A stretch of 21,647 nucleotides of DNA from CAYVUV01 sp964455095 (GTDB lineage: Bacteria > Desulfobacterota > Binatia > HRBIN30 > CADEER01). Both the position numbers and the translations under genes were made by a program. Positions 1 to 9,054 of the stretch are shown here, piece after piece; within the stretch, counting starts at the first letter, position 1; every line of letters starts with the position of its first letter. The DNA lies in NCBI GenBank assembly GCA_964455095.1, contig CAYVUV010000316.1, positions 1 through 21,647 of the forward strand, given 5' to 3'. The notes beneath the pieces are model-generated. The model was not told the DNA's origin. It worked only from the letters and a program-made list of their open reading frames with translations, and searched no databases.

Positions 1-63
1 CGCTTGAATGGCTGACGCACAGGGCTTATAAGCGAATTGGTGTCGATCCCTGATCGCCACCCC

Positions 64-90
64 CGCGGGGCGCCCCAGGGGCGCCCCGCG
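64..90. repeat. Perfect 13-bp inverted repeat, possible strong hairpin
   Basis: Bases 64-76 are the exact reverse complement of bases 78-90, centred on A77, so either strand could fold into an all-GC stem of about 12 bp with a 3-nt loop. It lies about 100 bases past the nrdJ stop codon in the direction of nrdJ transcription. It could end nrdJ transcription or a gene entering from the left. There is no T-tract on either side, so a canonical intrinsic terminator is not shown. The rest of 1-193 holds no gene I can support. Confidence 0.5.
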
Positions 91-193
91 CCGGCTCCCA
101 CCGGCCACCACACCACCACACTTTGGGAGACCCGCACCGCAGCACCGCCACTCCCGTCCCCCAAATCTTGCCGCCTCACCGCGGCCGCGTCGC

Positions 194-2929
<2,736 letters not shown>

Positions 2930-2967
2930 TGCTAATCTCCCCCATTACGGCTCCTGCTGGTACACGC

Positions 2968-2983
2968 CGACAACATCTCGTGT
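2968..2983. promoter_or_regulatory. NrdR box 2 (candidate operator)
   Basis: The 16-mer CGACAACATCTCGTGT lies exactly 32 bp from box 1, about three helical turns. It matches the NrdR palindrome less well overall (11 of 16, counting A as allowed at position 5) but keeps C4, A6, A8, T9, T11 and G13. Taken alone it would be weak. Its spacing from box 1 and its place just past the proposed -10 make the pair convincing. Confidence 0.6.
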
Positions 2984-2992
2984 GGGTCCGGT

Positions 2993-3021
2993 ACATAAGA
3001 CACTACATATAGGGCTGTCAA
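2993..3021 (-). promoter_or_regulatory. Probable nrdJ promoter (-35 TTGACA, -10 TTATGT)
   Basis: Reading the minus strand, a perfect TTGACA (3021-3016) is followed after 17 bases by TTATGT (2998-2993), a poor -10 hexamer. A TATGTA alternative exists at 18 bases. The predicted start of transcription near 2986 would leave a leader of about 57 nt before the nrdJ ATG. The spacer between the hexamers is exactly the NrdR-like box at 3000-3015, so NrdR bound there would block RNA polymerase. Hexamers and spacing are seen; activity is inferred. Confidence 0.55.
3000..3015. promoter_or_regulatory. NrdR box 1 (candidate operator)
   Basis: The 16-mer ACACTACATATAGGGC matches 13 of 16 positions of the palindrome ACACTATATATAGTGT, and has every conserved base of the published-type consensus acaCwAtATaTwGtgt (C4, A6, A8, T9, T11, G13). 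It fills the spacer between the -35 and -10 hexamers proposed for nrdJ. NrdR is the zinc-finger, ATP-cone repressor of ribonucleotide reductase genes and normally binds two boxes about 31-32 bp apart. The second box is found at that distance. Confidence 0.7.
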
Positions 3022-3047
3022 GCTCCGAATGCCACTCCCGGCTGTGG

Positions 3048-3076
3048 TTCGCATCTTTTCCGGACTGCAGTATGGT
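3048..3076 (+). promoter_or_regulatory. Possible promoter of the DUF721 gene, near-leaderless
   Basis: TTCGCA (3048-3053) and TATGGT (3071-3076) are separated by 17 bases, each matching four of six sigma-70 consensus positions. The expected start of transcription is about 3083-3084, directly before the ATG at 3085. This agrees with the absence of a ribosome-binding site. Weak hexamers in a GC-rich genome make this tentative. Confidence 0.35.
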
Positions 3077-3084
3077 CGTCCGCA

Positions 3085-3561
3085 ATGAAGCGTTCGCCGA
3101 CCTCGCCAGCGTCGCACCCGGGCCGTGCAGCCGACACATTGGCGCGCGTGCTGCAGCGCATCGATCCCGACAAGCGGCTCAAGGCCTACCGCATCTGGAC
3201 CTTCTGGGCCGAGGAGATGGGCGCGGGAATCGCGGCGCGCGCCGAGCCCGCCGCGTTCAAGGCCGGCGTGCTCTCGGTGCGGGTGAGCAGCGCGCCGTGG
3301 ATGCAGGAGCTGCAGCTGATGAAGGACGACCTGCGCGCGCGCCTGAACACGCGCCTCGGCGAGGACCTCGTGCGCGACATCTACTTCGTCTCCGGCCGCG
3401 TCGGCCGCGCGCGCAATGCGGCGCCGGCGTCGCCGCGCGCACCCACCGCACCGGCCCCGGCACTGACCGAGCTGCCCGAGATGCGCGATCCGCGCATGGC
3501 CGCGGCGTTCGAGCGCCTGGTGCGCGCCCACGCCCGCCGCGCCCGCGGCGGGAAAGACTGA
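3085..3561 (+). CDS. DUF721 / DciA-like protein (probable replicative helicase loader)
   Basis: This 158-residue protein has the DUF721 core at residues about 20-105: an N-terminal helix containing LARVLQRIDPDKRL, a conserved central W (FWAEEMG), and the strand-helix segment LSVRVSSAPWMQELQLMKDDL. DUF721 proteins include DciA, which helps load the DnaB helicase where DnaC/DnaI are absent. That role is by family, not shown here. A Pro/Ala-rich linker (about 113-130) leads to a short basic C-terminal helix rich in Arg. No Shine-Dalgarno precedes the ATG. A possible promoter (TTCGCA at 3048, 17 bases, TATGGT at 3071) would place the transcript start within a base or two of the ATG. It is divergent from nrdJ and convergent with the glyoxalase-fold gene (9-bp gap). 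Confidence 0.85.
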   Translation: MKRSPTSPASHPGRAADTLARVLQRIDPDKRLKAYRIWTFWAEEMGAGIAARAEPAAFKAGVLSVRVSSAPWMQELQLMKDDLRARLNTRLGEDLVRDIYFVSGRVGRARNAAPASPRAPTAPAPALTELPEMRDPRMAAAFERLVRAHARRARGGKD

Positions 3562-3570
3562 GCGGCCGAC

Positions 3571-4035
3571 TCAGCCGCCCGGCGGCGGTTCGACGTCGCC
3601 CGGCGCCTGGATCAGCTCGATCAGCGTGCCGTCGGGATCGCAGACGAACACCGCGCCGGCCTCGAACGCCGGGATGGCGATGCGCGTTTCGTCTAGCACC
3701 TGCACGCCCGCGGCGCGCAAGGTCTCGAGCGTGGCGGCGAGGTCATCGACGCGCAGCGACAGGTGCGTCAGCCCGCGCTGGTTCATCGGCCGCGGCGTCG
3801 CGTCGCCGACGACGCCGGGCGAGGCGTACGACAGCAATTCGATGCGCGTCCCGTCGCGCTCGAGGTAGACGGCGCGCAAATCGACTTCGCGCAGGCGCAG
3901 CAGGGTGTCGGTCGGCTCGCCCTGCACGCGTAGCTCCGCGCGCAGCGTCAGGCCGAGCAGATCGCGGTAGAACCGGATCGACCGCTCGACGTCGGCGACG
4001 CAGAGGCCGATGTGCGTCAGGCGTAGAATCGCCAT
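3571..4035 (-). CDS. VOC-superfamily (glyoxalase / methylmalonyl-CoA epimerase-like) metalloenzyme
   Basis: The product is 154 residues with two paired beta-alpha-beta-beta-beta modules typical of the vicinal-oxygen-chelate fold. The first begins LRLTHIGLCVADVERSI and the second GLTHLSLRVDDLAATL. Four likely metal ligands sit in the classical places: H8, E66, H91 and E140. The C-terminal DPDGTLIELIQ motif is typical. The substrate cannot be told: glyoxalase I, methylmalonyl-CoA epimerase and other lyases share this pattern. The ATG at 4035 was chosen because the VOC fold begins there; the open frame runs further upstream but that part only shadows the RNase D gene. It starts 4 bp after the RNase D stop, so the two genes are probably cotranscribed and translationally coupled. 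Confidence 0.88.
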   Translation of the reverse strand: MAILRLTHIGLCVADVERSIRFYRDLLGLTLRAELRVQGEPTDTLLRLREVDLRAVYLERDGTRIELLSYASPGVVGDATPRPMNQRGLTHLSLRVDDLAATLETLRAAGVQVLDETRIAIPAFEAGAVFVCDPDGTLIELIQAPGDVEPPPGG

Positions 4036-4039
4036 GCGA

Positions 4040-5257
4040 TCAGGCGCCGCCGCGCTCGGTGATGCGCACCAGCACGCGGCCGCGGCGCGGGTCGAGCGCC
4101 ACCGAGGCGCGGCCTTCGAGCAGCGCGAGCAGATCGCCGCCGGCGATGGTGCGGCGCCAGCCCTGCATGATCCGCAAGCCGTCCGCGTCGCCGGCCGCAT
4201 GGCGCTGCAGGAGCTGCTGTAGATCGGCCTGGGTCGCGAGCAGGCTGGGGGCGATGCAGGCCTCTTCGGCGCGCAAGCGCAGCACGGCCTGCAGCAGCTC
4301 GACCACGCCGGTCGACGGCGCCGCGCCATGCGCCGGCGCCGGCTGCGGCCACTGGTCTTTCGGCACCTCGAGGGCGCGCGCGACGCGCTGCACGACGGTC
4401 TCGGCGTGACGCTCGAGCTCGCGCGAATGCACGGCGCGCAGCCCGCGCAGCGAGGCCACCGTGGTCGGTGCCTTGCGCGCGATTTCGACCAGCGCCTCAT
4501 CGCGCACGATGCTGGCGCGCGGCTTGTTGCGCTGGCGCGCCAGCTCCTCGCGCCAGGCCGCCAGCTCGCGCAGCACGGCGAGCCCCTTGGCGCGCAACGA
4601 GCCGCGGCCGCGCACGCGCAGGAACGCGTCGGCCGGATCGGCCGGCACGCTGCGCGTCGACTGCTCGACCAGCCGGCACTCTTCGAGCAACCACTCCCAG
4701 CGCTTCAGCTCGGTGAGCCGAGCCCGCAACTGCTCGTAGACCGGCAACAGGTGCCGCACGTCGTCGACCGCGTAGGCGATCTGCGCCGGGGTCAGCGGCC
4801 GGTGCGACCAGTCGGTCAACGTCTCGCTCTTCTCCACCGCCACGCCGAGCACGCGCTCGACCAGTTGCGCGTAGCCCGCCTGCGCCCCATAGCCGACCAT
4901 GGCCGAGGCCACCTGCGTGTCGATGACCGGCGTCGGCACGCGCCCGGTCAGACTGTTGAAGAGCTCGAGGTCCTGCTGCCCGGCGTGCACGATCTTCTCG
5001 ATCGCCGGATTCCACAGCAATTCGTAGAACGGCTCCAACGCCGGCACCGCGCGGCAATCGATCAGCGCCACCTCGACCGGGGTCGCTACCTGGATCAGCT
5101 CGAGCTGTGGAACATACGTGCGCTCGCCGACGAATTCCGTATCGAGCCCGAAGCGTTCCACCGACGCCAGGTGCTTGCACACCGCGCGCAGGCTGGCCGC
5201 GTCGTCGACGTACACCACGCGCGGCCCGTCGTCTCCGGCTCGTTCAGGATGCACCAT
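4040..5257 (-). CDS. rnd: Ribonuclease D (3'-5' exoribonuclease with HRDC domain)
   Basis: The 405-residue protein trims RNA 3' ends, in known members mainly tRNA precursors, by two-metal hydrolysis in the cytoplasm. The DEDDy exonuclease domain (about 13-180) shows all four acidic residues: D39 and E41 in LDTEF, D96 in HAGQQDLELF, and D166 with Tyr162 in the YAVDD motif. An HRDC domain follows (about 215-290), then a C-terminal region of about 115 residues with a possible second HRDC-like helical bundle. Length is a little above E. coli RNase D. The GGAGGG just before the ATG sits only one base away, so translation might begin at the next codon (GTG, 5254) instead. The VOC-family gene follows directly. 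Confidence 0.93.
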   Translation of the reverse strand: MVHPERAGDDGPRVVYVDDAASLRAVCKHLASVERFGLDTEFVGERTYVPQLELIQVATPVEVALIDCRAVPALEPFYELLWNPAIEKIVHAGQQDLELFNSLTGRVPTPVIDTQVASAMVGYGAQAGYAQLVERVLGVAVEKSETLTDWSHRPLTPAQIAYAVDDVRHLLPVYEQLRARLTELKRWEWLLEECRLVEQSTRSVPADPADAFLRVRGRGSLRAKGLAVLRELAAWREELARQRNKPRASIVRDEALVEIARKAPTTVASLRGLRAVHSRELERHAETVVQRVARALEVPKDQWPQPAPAHGAAPSTGVVELLQAVLRLRAEEACIAPSLLATQADLQQLLQRHAAGDADGLRIMQGWRRTIAGGDLLALLEGRASVALDPRRGRVLVRITERGGA

Positions 5258-5328
5258 GCCCTCCGGTCATGACCAAATCCGGGCCCCACCGCAAGCGCTA
5301 TTGTCGTTCGGAGCGCGGCGCCGGTGCC

Positions 5329-6381
5329 TCACCGCACCGGCCCCACGGCCGCCAGGGCGAGGGCGAAGTAGTCGTCGGGCGAAGTGTACCAGGTGTCGAG
5401 TCCGAACCCGGCCGCGGTCAGCATGGCCTCGGCGCTGGCGCGCGTGAACTTGCGGCTGATCTCGGTGTGGATGGTCTCGCCGGCGGCAAACCTGACGTCC
5501 AGATCGAGGGCATCAATCCGCACCTGGTGGGCCTCGCGGGCGCGCAGGTGCATCTCGATCTGGGCCTCCGCGGGGTCGAAGAAGGCGACGTGGTCGAAGC
5601 GCGTCAGATCGAAGGTCGCGTCGAGCTCGCGGTTCAGCACGCGCAAGATGTTGAGGTTGAACTCGGCCGTCAGTCCGGCGCGGTCGTTGTAGGCCGCGTG
5701 CAGCACCGGCGCCGGTTTGACCAGGTCGAGCCCGAGCAACAGGCGGTCGCCGACCGACAAGTGGCGGGTCAGCGCGCGCAGGAAGTCAATCGCCTCGGCG
5801 TCGGTGAAGTTGCCGATCGTGCTGCCGAGGAAGATCACCAGCCGCCGCTCGGCGGGTGGGAAGTGGCGCAGATGGCGCTCGTAGTCGCCGACGATGCCGT
5901 GCACGCGCAGGCGCGGGTAGTCGCCGCGCAAGGCGGCGGCGCTGCGGCGCAGCATCTGCTCGCTGACGTCCATCGGCACATAGCACGCCCCCGGACGCAC
6001 GCGGGTCAACGCGTCGAGCAGCACCCGGGTCTTGCGCGAAGCGCCGCTGCCGAGCTCGATCAGGTGCGACGGCGCCGTGCGCGCAATCACCTGGCCGGCC
6101 ACCGCCTGCAGCAGCGCGTGCTCGGTGCGGGTTGGATAGTACTCGGGCAGGTCGCAAATGGCATCGAACAGCTGCGCGCCGCGATCGTCGTAAAAATACT
6201 TCGGCGGCACGGCCTTGCGGGCCCGCGTCAGGCCGTCGCGCACATCGGCGGCGATCTGGGCACGGCGGTCGCCGCCGAGCAGTCGCTCGATGCGCAGCAG
6301 CGGATCGCGCCCGGGCGCGGTGCCATCCAGCAACGGTGAGTCCAGTGGCAGCTGCGGCGCTGCTCCGTGTGGTGATGTCAT
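5329..6381 (-). CDS. egtD: L-histidine N-alpha-methyltransferase EgtD
   Basis: EgtD trimethylates the alpha-amino group of histidine with S-adenosylmethionine, giving hercynine, the betaine precursor of ergothioneine. The sequence shows the substrate tyrosines in KYFYDD and EYYPTR, 17 residues apart as in mycobacterial EgtD. It also has the SAM loop IELGSGASRKT, the GSTIGNF motif with its histidine-binding Asn, YNDRAGLTAEFN, and near the C-terminus GETIHTEISRKF. The last holds the Glu and Ser that recognise the imidazole. All known specificity residues therefore seem present. Two in-frame ATGs exist; GAGGAG (6388-6393) abuts the first (6387) but lies 6 bases before the second (6381), so 6381 is preferred (350 residues). 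No egtB, egtC or egtE lies in the window. It is divergent from an ABC importer that could handle the product. Confidence 0.95.
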   Translation of the reverse strand: MTSPHGAAPQLPLDSPLLDGTAPGRDPLLRIERLLGGDRRAQIAADVRDGLTRARKAVPPKYFYDDRGAQLFDAICDLPEYYPTRTEHALLQAVAGQVIARTAPSHLIELGSGASRKTRVLLDALTRVRPGACYVPMDVSEQMLRRSAAALRGDYPRLRVHGIVGDYERHLRHFPPAERRLVIFLGSTIGNFTDAEAIDFLRALTRHLSVGDRLLLGLDLVKPAPVLHAAYNDRAGLTAEFNLNILRVLNRELDATFDLTRFDHVAFFDPAEAQIEMHLRAREAHQVRIDALDLDVRFAAGETIHTEISRKFTRASAEAMLTAAGFGLDTWYTSPDDYFALALAAVGPVR

Positions 6382-6555
6382 CGCCATCTCCTCGACGTCG
6401 AGTGCGTCCCGGCCTGACGGGCCGCGGCGAGCCGCCTGTGGCTGCGCGCCGCGCCCTGCGCCACTTCACGCGTGGCGGCTGAACCCTCAGGCTACCCTAA
6501 CGCGGCGCACTGTGGAATATGTCGGCCGCGAAAAGGGCGCGAGCGCACCGGGCCG

Positions 6556-7296
6556 ATGATCGAGCTGGACGGCATTCACAAGGTCTACCCCGGGGGACAC
6601 CCCGCCCTGTGCGACGTCACGTTGCGCGTCGATCGCGGCACGACGCTGGCGTTGCTGGGTCCGTCCGGCTGCGGCAAGACCACAACGCTGAAGATCATCA
6701 ACCGCCTGGTCACGCCGAGCGCCGGGCGCGTGCGCATCGACGGACGGGACGTCACCGGCGTCGACCCGATCGCGCTGCGGCGCGGCATCGGCTACGTCGT
6801 GCAGGACGCGGGCCTGTTCCCGCACCTGACCGCACTCGCCAACGTCGAGATCGTGCCGCGTTTGCTCGGCTGGCCCGCCGAGCGCCGGCGGGCGCGCGCC
6901 CGCGAGCTGTTTGCTCTGATCGGGCTCGATTTCGACCAGCACGCGGAGCGCTATCCGGTGCAGCTGAGCGGTGGCCAGCGCCAGCGCGTCGGTCTGGCGC
7001 GCGCGCTGGCGGCGGACCCGCCGATCGTGCTCATGGACGAGCCCTTCGGCGCCCTCGATCCGCTCACTCGCCAGCGCCTGCAGGACGAATTCCACCAGCT
7101 CGAGCAGCGCCTGCGCAAGACCGTCGTCCTCGTCACGCACGACGTCGACGAGGCCTGCCGCCTGGCCGACGTCGTCGCCGTATTGGCCAATGGCCGCGTC
7201 GTTCAAGTCGGGACGCCGGCCGACATTCGCCGCGCCCCGGCGTCGGATTTCGTCGCCGATTTCCTCGGCGTCGCGCGCGCGGCGGGCAATGACTGA
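6556..7296 (+). CDS. ABC transporter ATPase, betaine/osmoprotectant (OpuCA/EgtV-like) class
   Basis: The 246-residue cytoplasmic ATPase drives import through the fused permease/binding protein encoded next. It has Walker A GPSGCGKTT (35-43), Q-loop QDAGLFPH (about 83-90), signature LSGGQRQR (137-144), Walker B IVLMDEP (157-163) and the switch histidine in VTHD. The Q-loop context is that of glycine betaine/carnitine/choline importers. The C-terminal CBS domains of OpuCA-type ATPases are absent; the chain ends soon after the nucleotide-binding domain. Start: the open frame extends upstream, but homology begins at MIELDGIHKVYPGG, so the ATG at 6556 is used; its ribosome-binding site is weak. 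The stop overlaps the next start by 8 bp, so the two genes form one operon. It is divergent from egtD (174-bp gap). Confidence 0.92.
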   Translation: MIELDGIHKVYPGGHPALCDVTLRVDRGTTLALLGPSGCGKTTTLKIINRLVTPSAGRVRIDGRDVTGVDPIALRRGIGYVVQDAGLFPHLTALANVEIVPRLLGWPAERRRARARELFALIGLDFDQHAERYPVQLSGGQRQRVGLARALAADPPIVLMDEPFGALDPLTRQRLQDEFHQLEQRLRKTVVLVTHDVDEACRLADVVAVLANGRVVQVGTPADIRRAPASDFVADFLGVARAAGND

Positions 7297-8857
7297 GCGG
7301 CGCCGACCGCGGCTGGCCGCCGCCGCGCTGTGCGCCGCGCTGCTGGTACCCCACGCCGCCGCAGCCGCGGCGCCGCGCGTCGTCGTCGGCGCCAAGAAGT
7401 TCACCGAAAGCGCCGTCCTCGCCGAGCTGATGGCGCAGGTCCTCGAACACCAGGCCGGCGCGCAGGTCGAGCGCCGCCTCAACCTCGCCGGCACGCAGGT
7501 GTGCTTCGACGCCCTGCGCGACGGCGGCATCGATCTGTACGCCGAGTACACCGGCACCGGGTTGCGCAACATTCTACACGACGATACGCCCGCCGGCGGC
7601 GCCGCCACGACCTTCGCGCGCGTCAGCGAGGCCTTTCGCACCCGCTTCGACCTGCTGTGGCTGGCGCCGTTCGGCTTCGACAATACCTACGTGATGATGA
7701 TGCGCCGCGACCGCGCCGCAGCGCTGGGCATCGCGGCGCTCGGCGACCTGGCCGCACACAAGCTGCGCTACGGCGTGTCGCACGAGTTTCTGCAGCGCCC
7801 CGACGGCATGAGCGGACTGCGCGCCGCCTACCGGCTCGACGAGGCGAGCACGGTGGGGATCGAGCACGACCTCGCCTACCAGGCCCTCGCGACGGGCGCC
7901 ATCGACGTCGCCGACGGCTATTCCACCGACGCCAAGATCATCAGCCACGACCTCGCCGTGCTGCGCGACGACCGCGCCTTCTTCCCGCCCTACGAAGCGG
8001 CACCGGTGGTGCGCGCCGACCTCTTGGAGCGGGTGCCGGGGGCCGCCGCCGCGCTGACGCTGCTCGCCGGCCGCATCGACGCGGCGACCATGCGCCGGCT
8101 GAACCATCAGGTCGAAGTTGGCGGCCAGAGCCCGGCACAAGTCGCCGCAGCACTGCTCGCCGACCTCGGACTGCAGAGTCGGCAACTCGACGAAGCGCCG
8201 CGCGCGCGCGGGCTGCTGGCGCTGCTCTGGCAGCGGCGTGCCGTCACCGCGCAGCTGACCGCGCAACACATGCTGCTCACCGGCGTCGCCGTCGCCGCCG
8301 CCTGCCTGCTCGGCATCCCGCTCGGCATCGGCGCCAGCCGCCGGCCGCAGCTCGCCGCCGCGCTGGTCGGCGTCGCAGGCGTGTTGCAGACCGTTCCGTC
8401 GATCGCCCTGCTCGCCTTCATGCTGCCGCTGTTCGGCATCGGCGCGCGCACCGCCGTGGTGGCGTTGTTCCTCTACGGGCTGTTGCCGATTCTGCGCAAC
8501 ACCATCGCCGGCCTGCGCAGCGTCGACGCGCAGCTCATCGAGGTCGGACGCGGCCTCGGCATGCGGCCGGGGCAACTGCTGTGGCAAGTCGAGCTGCCGC
8601 TGGCGGCGCCGGTGATCCTCGCCGGCATCCGCACCGCCGCGGTGATCACCGTCGGCACGGCCACGCTCGCCGCCTTCATCGGCGCCGGCGGTCTCGGCGA
8701 CCCGATCGTCACCGGCCTGACCGTCACCGATACCAACCTGGTGCTCAGCGGCGCCCTGCCCGCCGCGGCCCTGGCCATCGCCCTCGACGCCGTGCTCGGC
8801 GCCATCGAGCGCCGCGCCACACCGCGCGGATTGCGGCTACCCGCCGACGGCGCTTAG
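7289..8857 (+). CDS. Fused substrate-binding protein and permease of a betaine/ergothioneine-class ABC importer
   Basis: This 522-residue protein combines two importer parts. Residues 1-28 are a signal-like Arg-rich then Ala/Leu-rich segment. Residues about 29-305 form an OpuAC-type (PF04069-like) binding domain, with VVVGAKKFTES, DLYAEYTGTG and FFPPYEAAPVVR as family landmarks. Residues about 316-510 form an OpuCB-type permease with roughly five hydrophobic helices and the ATPase-coupling EAA loop, VGRGLGMRPGQLLWQVELP. Such proteins carry glycine betaine, choline, carnitine or, in the EgtU group, ergothioneine. The ligand cannot be fixed from sequence alone; the neighbouring egtD points to hercynine or ergothioneine. 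The order is binding domain first, permease second, the reverse of the usual OpuA/EgtU fusion. The ATG at 7289 overlaps the ATPase stop. Confidence 0.88.
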   Translation: MTERRRPRLAAAALCAALLVPHAAAAAAPRVVVGAKKFTESAVLAELMAQVLEHQAGAQVERRLNLAGTQVCFDALRDGGIDLYAEYTGTGLRNILHDDTPAGGAATTFARVSEAFRTRFDLLWLAPFGFDNTYVMMMRRDRAAALGIAALGDLAAHKLRYGVSHEFLQRPDGMSGLRAAYRLDEASTVGIEHDLAYQALATGAIDVADGYSTDAKIISHDLAVLRDDRAFFPPYEAAPVVRADLLERVPGAAAALTLLAGRIDAATMRRLNHQVEVGGQSPAQVAAALLADLGLQSRQLDEAPRARGLLALLWQRRAVTAQLTAQHMLLTGVAVAAACLLGIPLGIGASRRPQLAAALVGVAGVLQTVPSIALLAFMLPLFGIGARTAVVALFLYGLLPILRNTIAGLRSVDAQLIEVGRGLGMRPGQLLWQVELPLAAPVILAGIRTAAVITVGTATLAAFIGAGGLGDPIVTGLTVTDTNLVLSGALPAAALAIALDAVLGAIERRATPRGLRLPADGA

Positions 8858-8876
8858 CTGCGACGCATCGGACGAG

Positions 8877-9042
8877 GGTTCCTTCTCCCGGATGGGAGAA
8901 GGACAGGATGAGGGGGATACAACGGATCGGCGAAGCCACCCCTGCTTTGGCGACCTGTTCACCGATACAGTTTCAGCCGTGGCCTGCGGGGCAATCTAAT
9001 CCCCCCGCACCTCAATCCTCTCCCATCCGGGAGAGGAGAACC
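8877..9042. repeat. REPIN-like element: two REP-type palindromes in inverted orientation
   Basis: The left arm contains the hairpin 8881-8902 (9-bp stem, loop GGAT) and the right arm the hairpin 9017-9036 (8-bp stem, loop ATCC). Read on opposite strands the two arms are alike: GGTT, a CT-rich stem, the core CTCCCGGATGGGAG, then an AGGAT(T)GAGG tail and a G-run ending in GGAT. The whole is a symmetric pair separated by about 80 bases, as in REPIN elements moved by RAYT transposases. It fills the gap between the ABC operon stop (8857) and the DHH gene stop (9055). No open frame lies inside. A termination role for these convergent genes is possible but there is no T-tract. Confidence 0.65.
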
Positions 9043-9054
9043 GGATTGGGGCGC

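Noticed and set aside
1..60. The sequence near 45-60 resembles the 3' end of a tRNA or tmRNA (TCGATCCCTGATCGCCACC).
   Set aside because: The bases before it do not pair to form a T-stem, there is no anticodon arm, and no acceptor partner is in the window. A truncated gene or attachment site cannot be supported.
2930..3084. A cobalamin riboswitch in front of the B12-dependent reductase gene.
   Set aside because: The leader is only about 57 nt on the proposed promoter, the whole gap is 155 bp, and no B12-box-like sequence is visible. Repressor boxes explain the region better.
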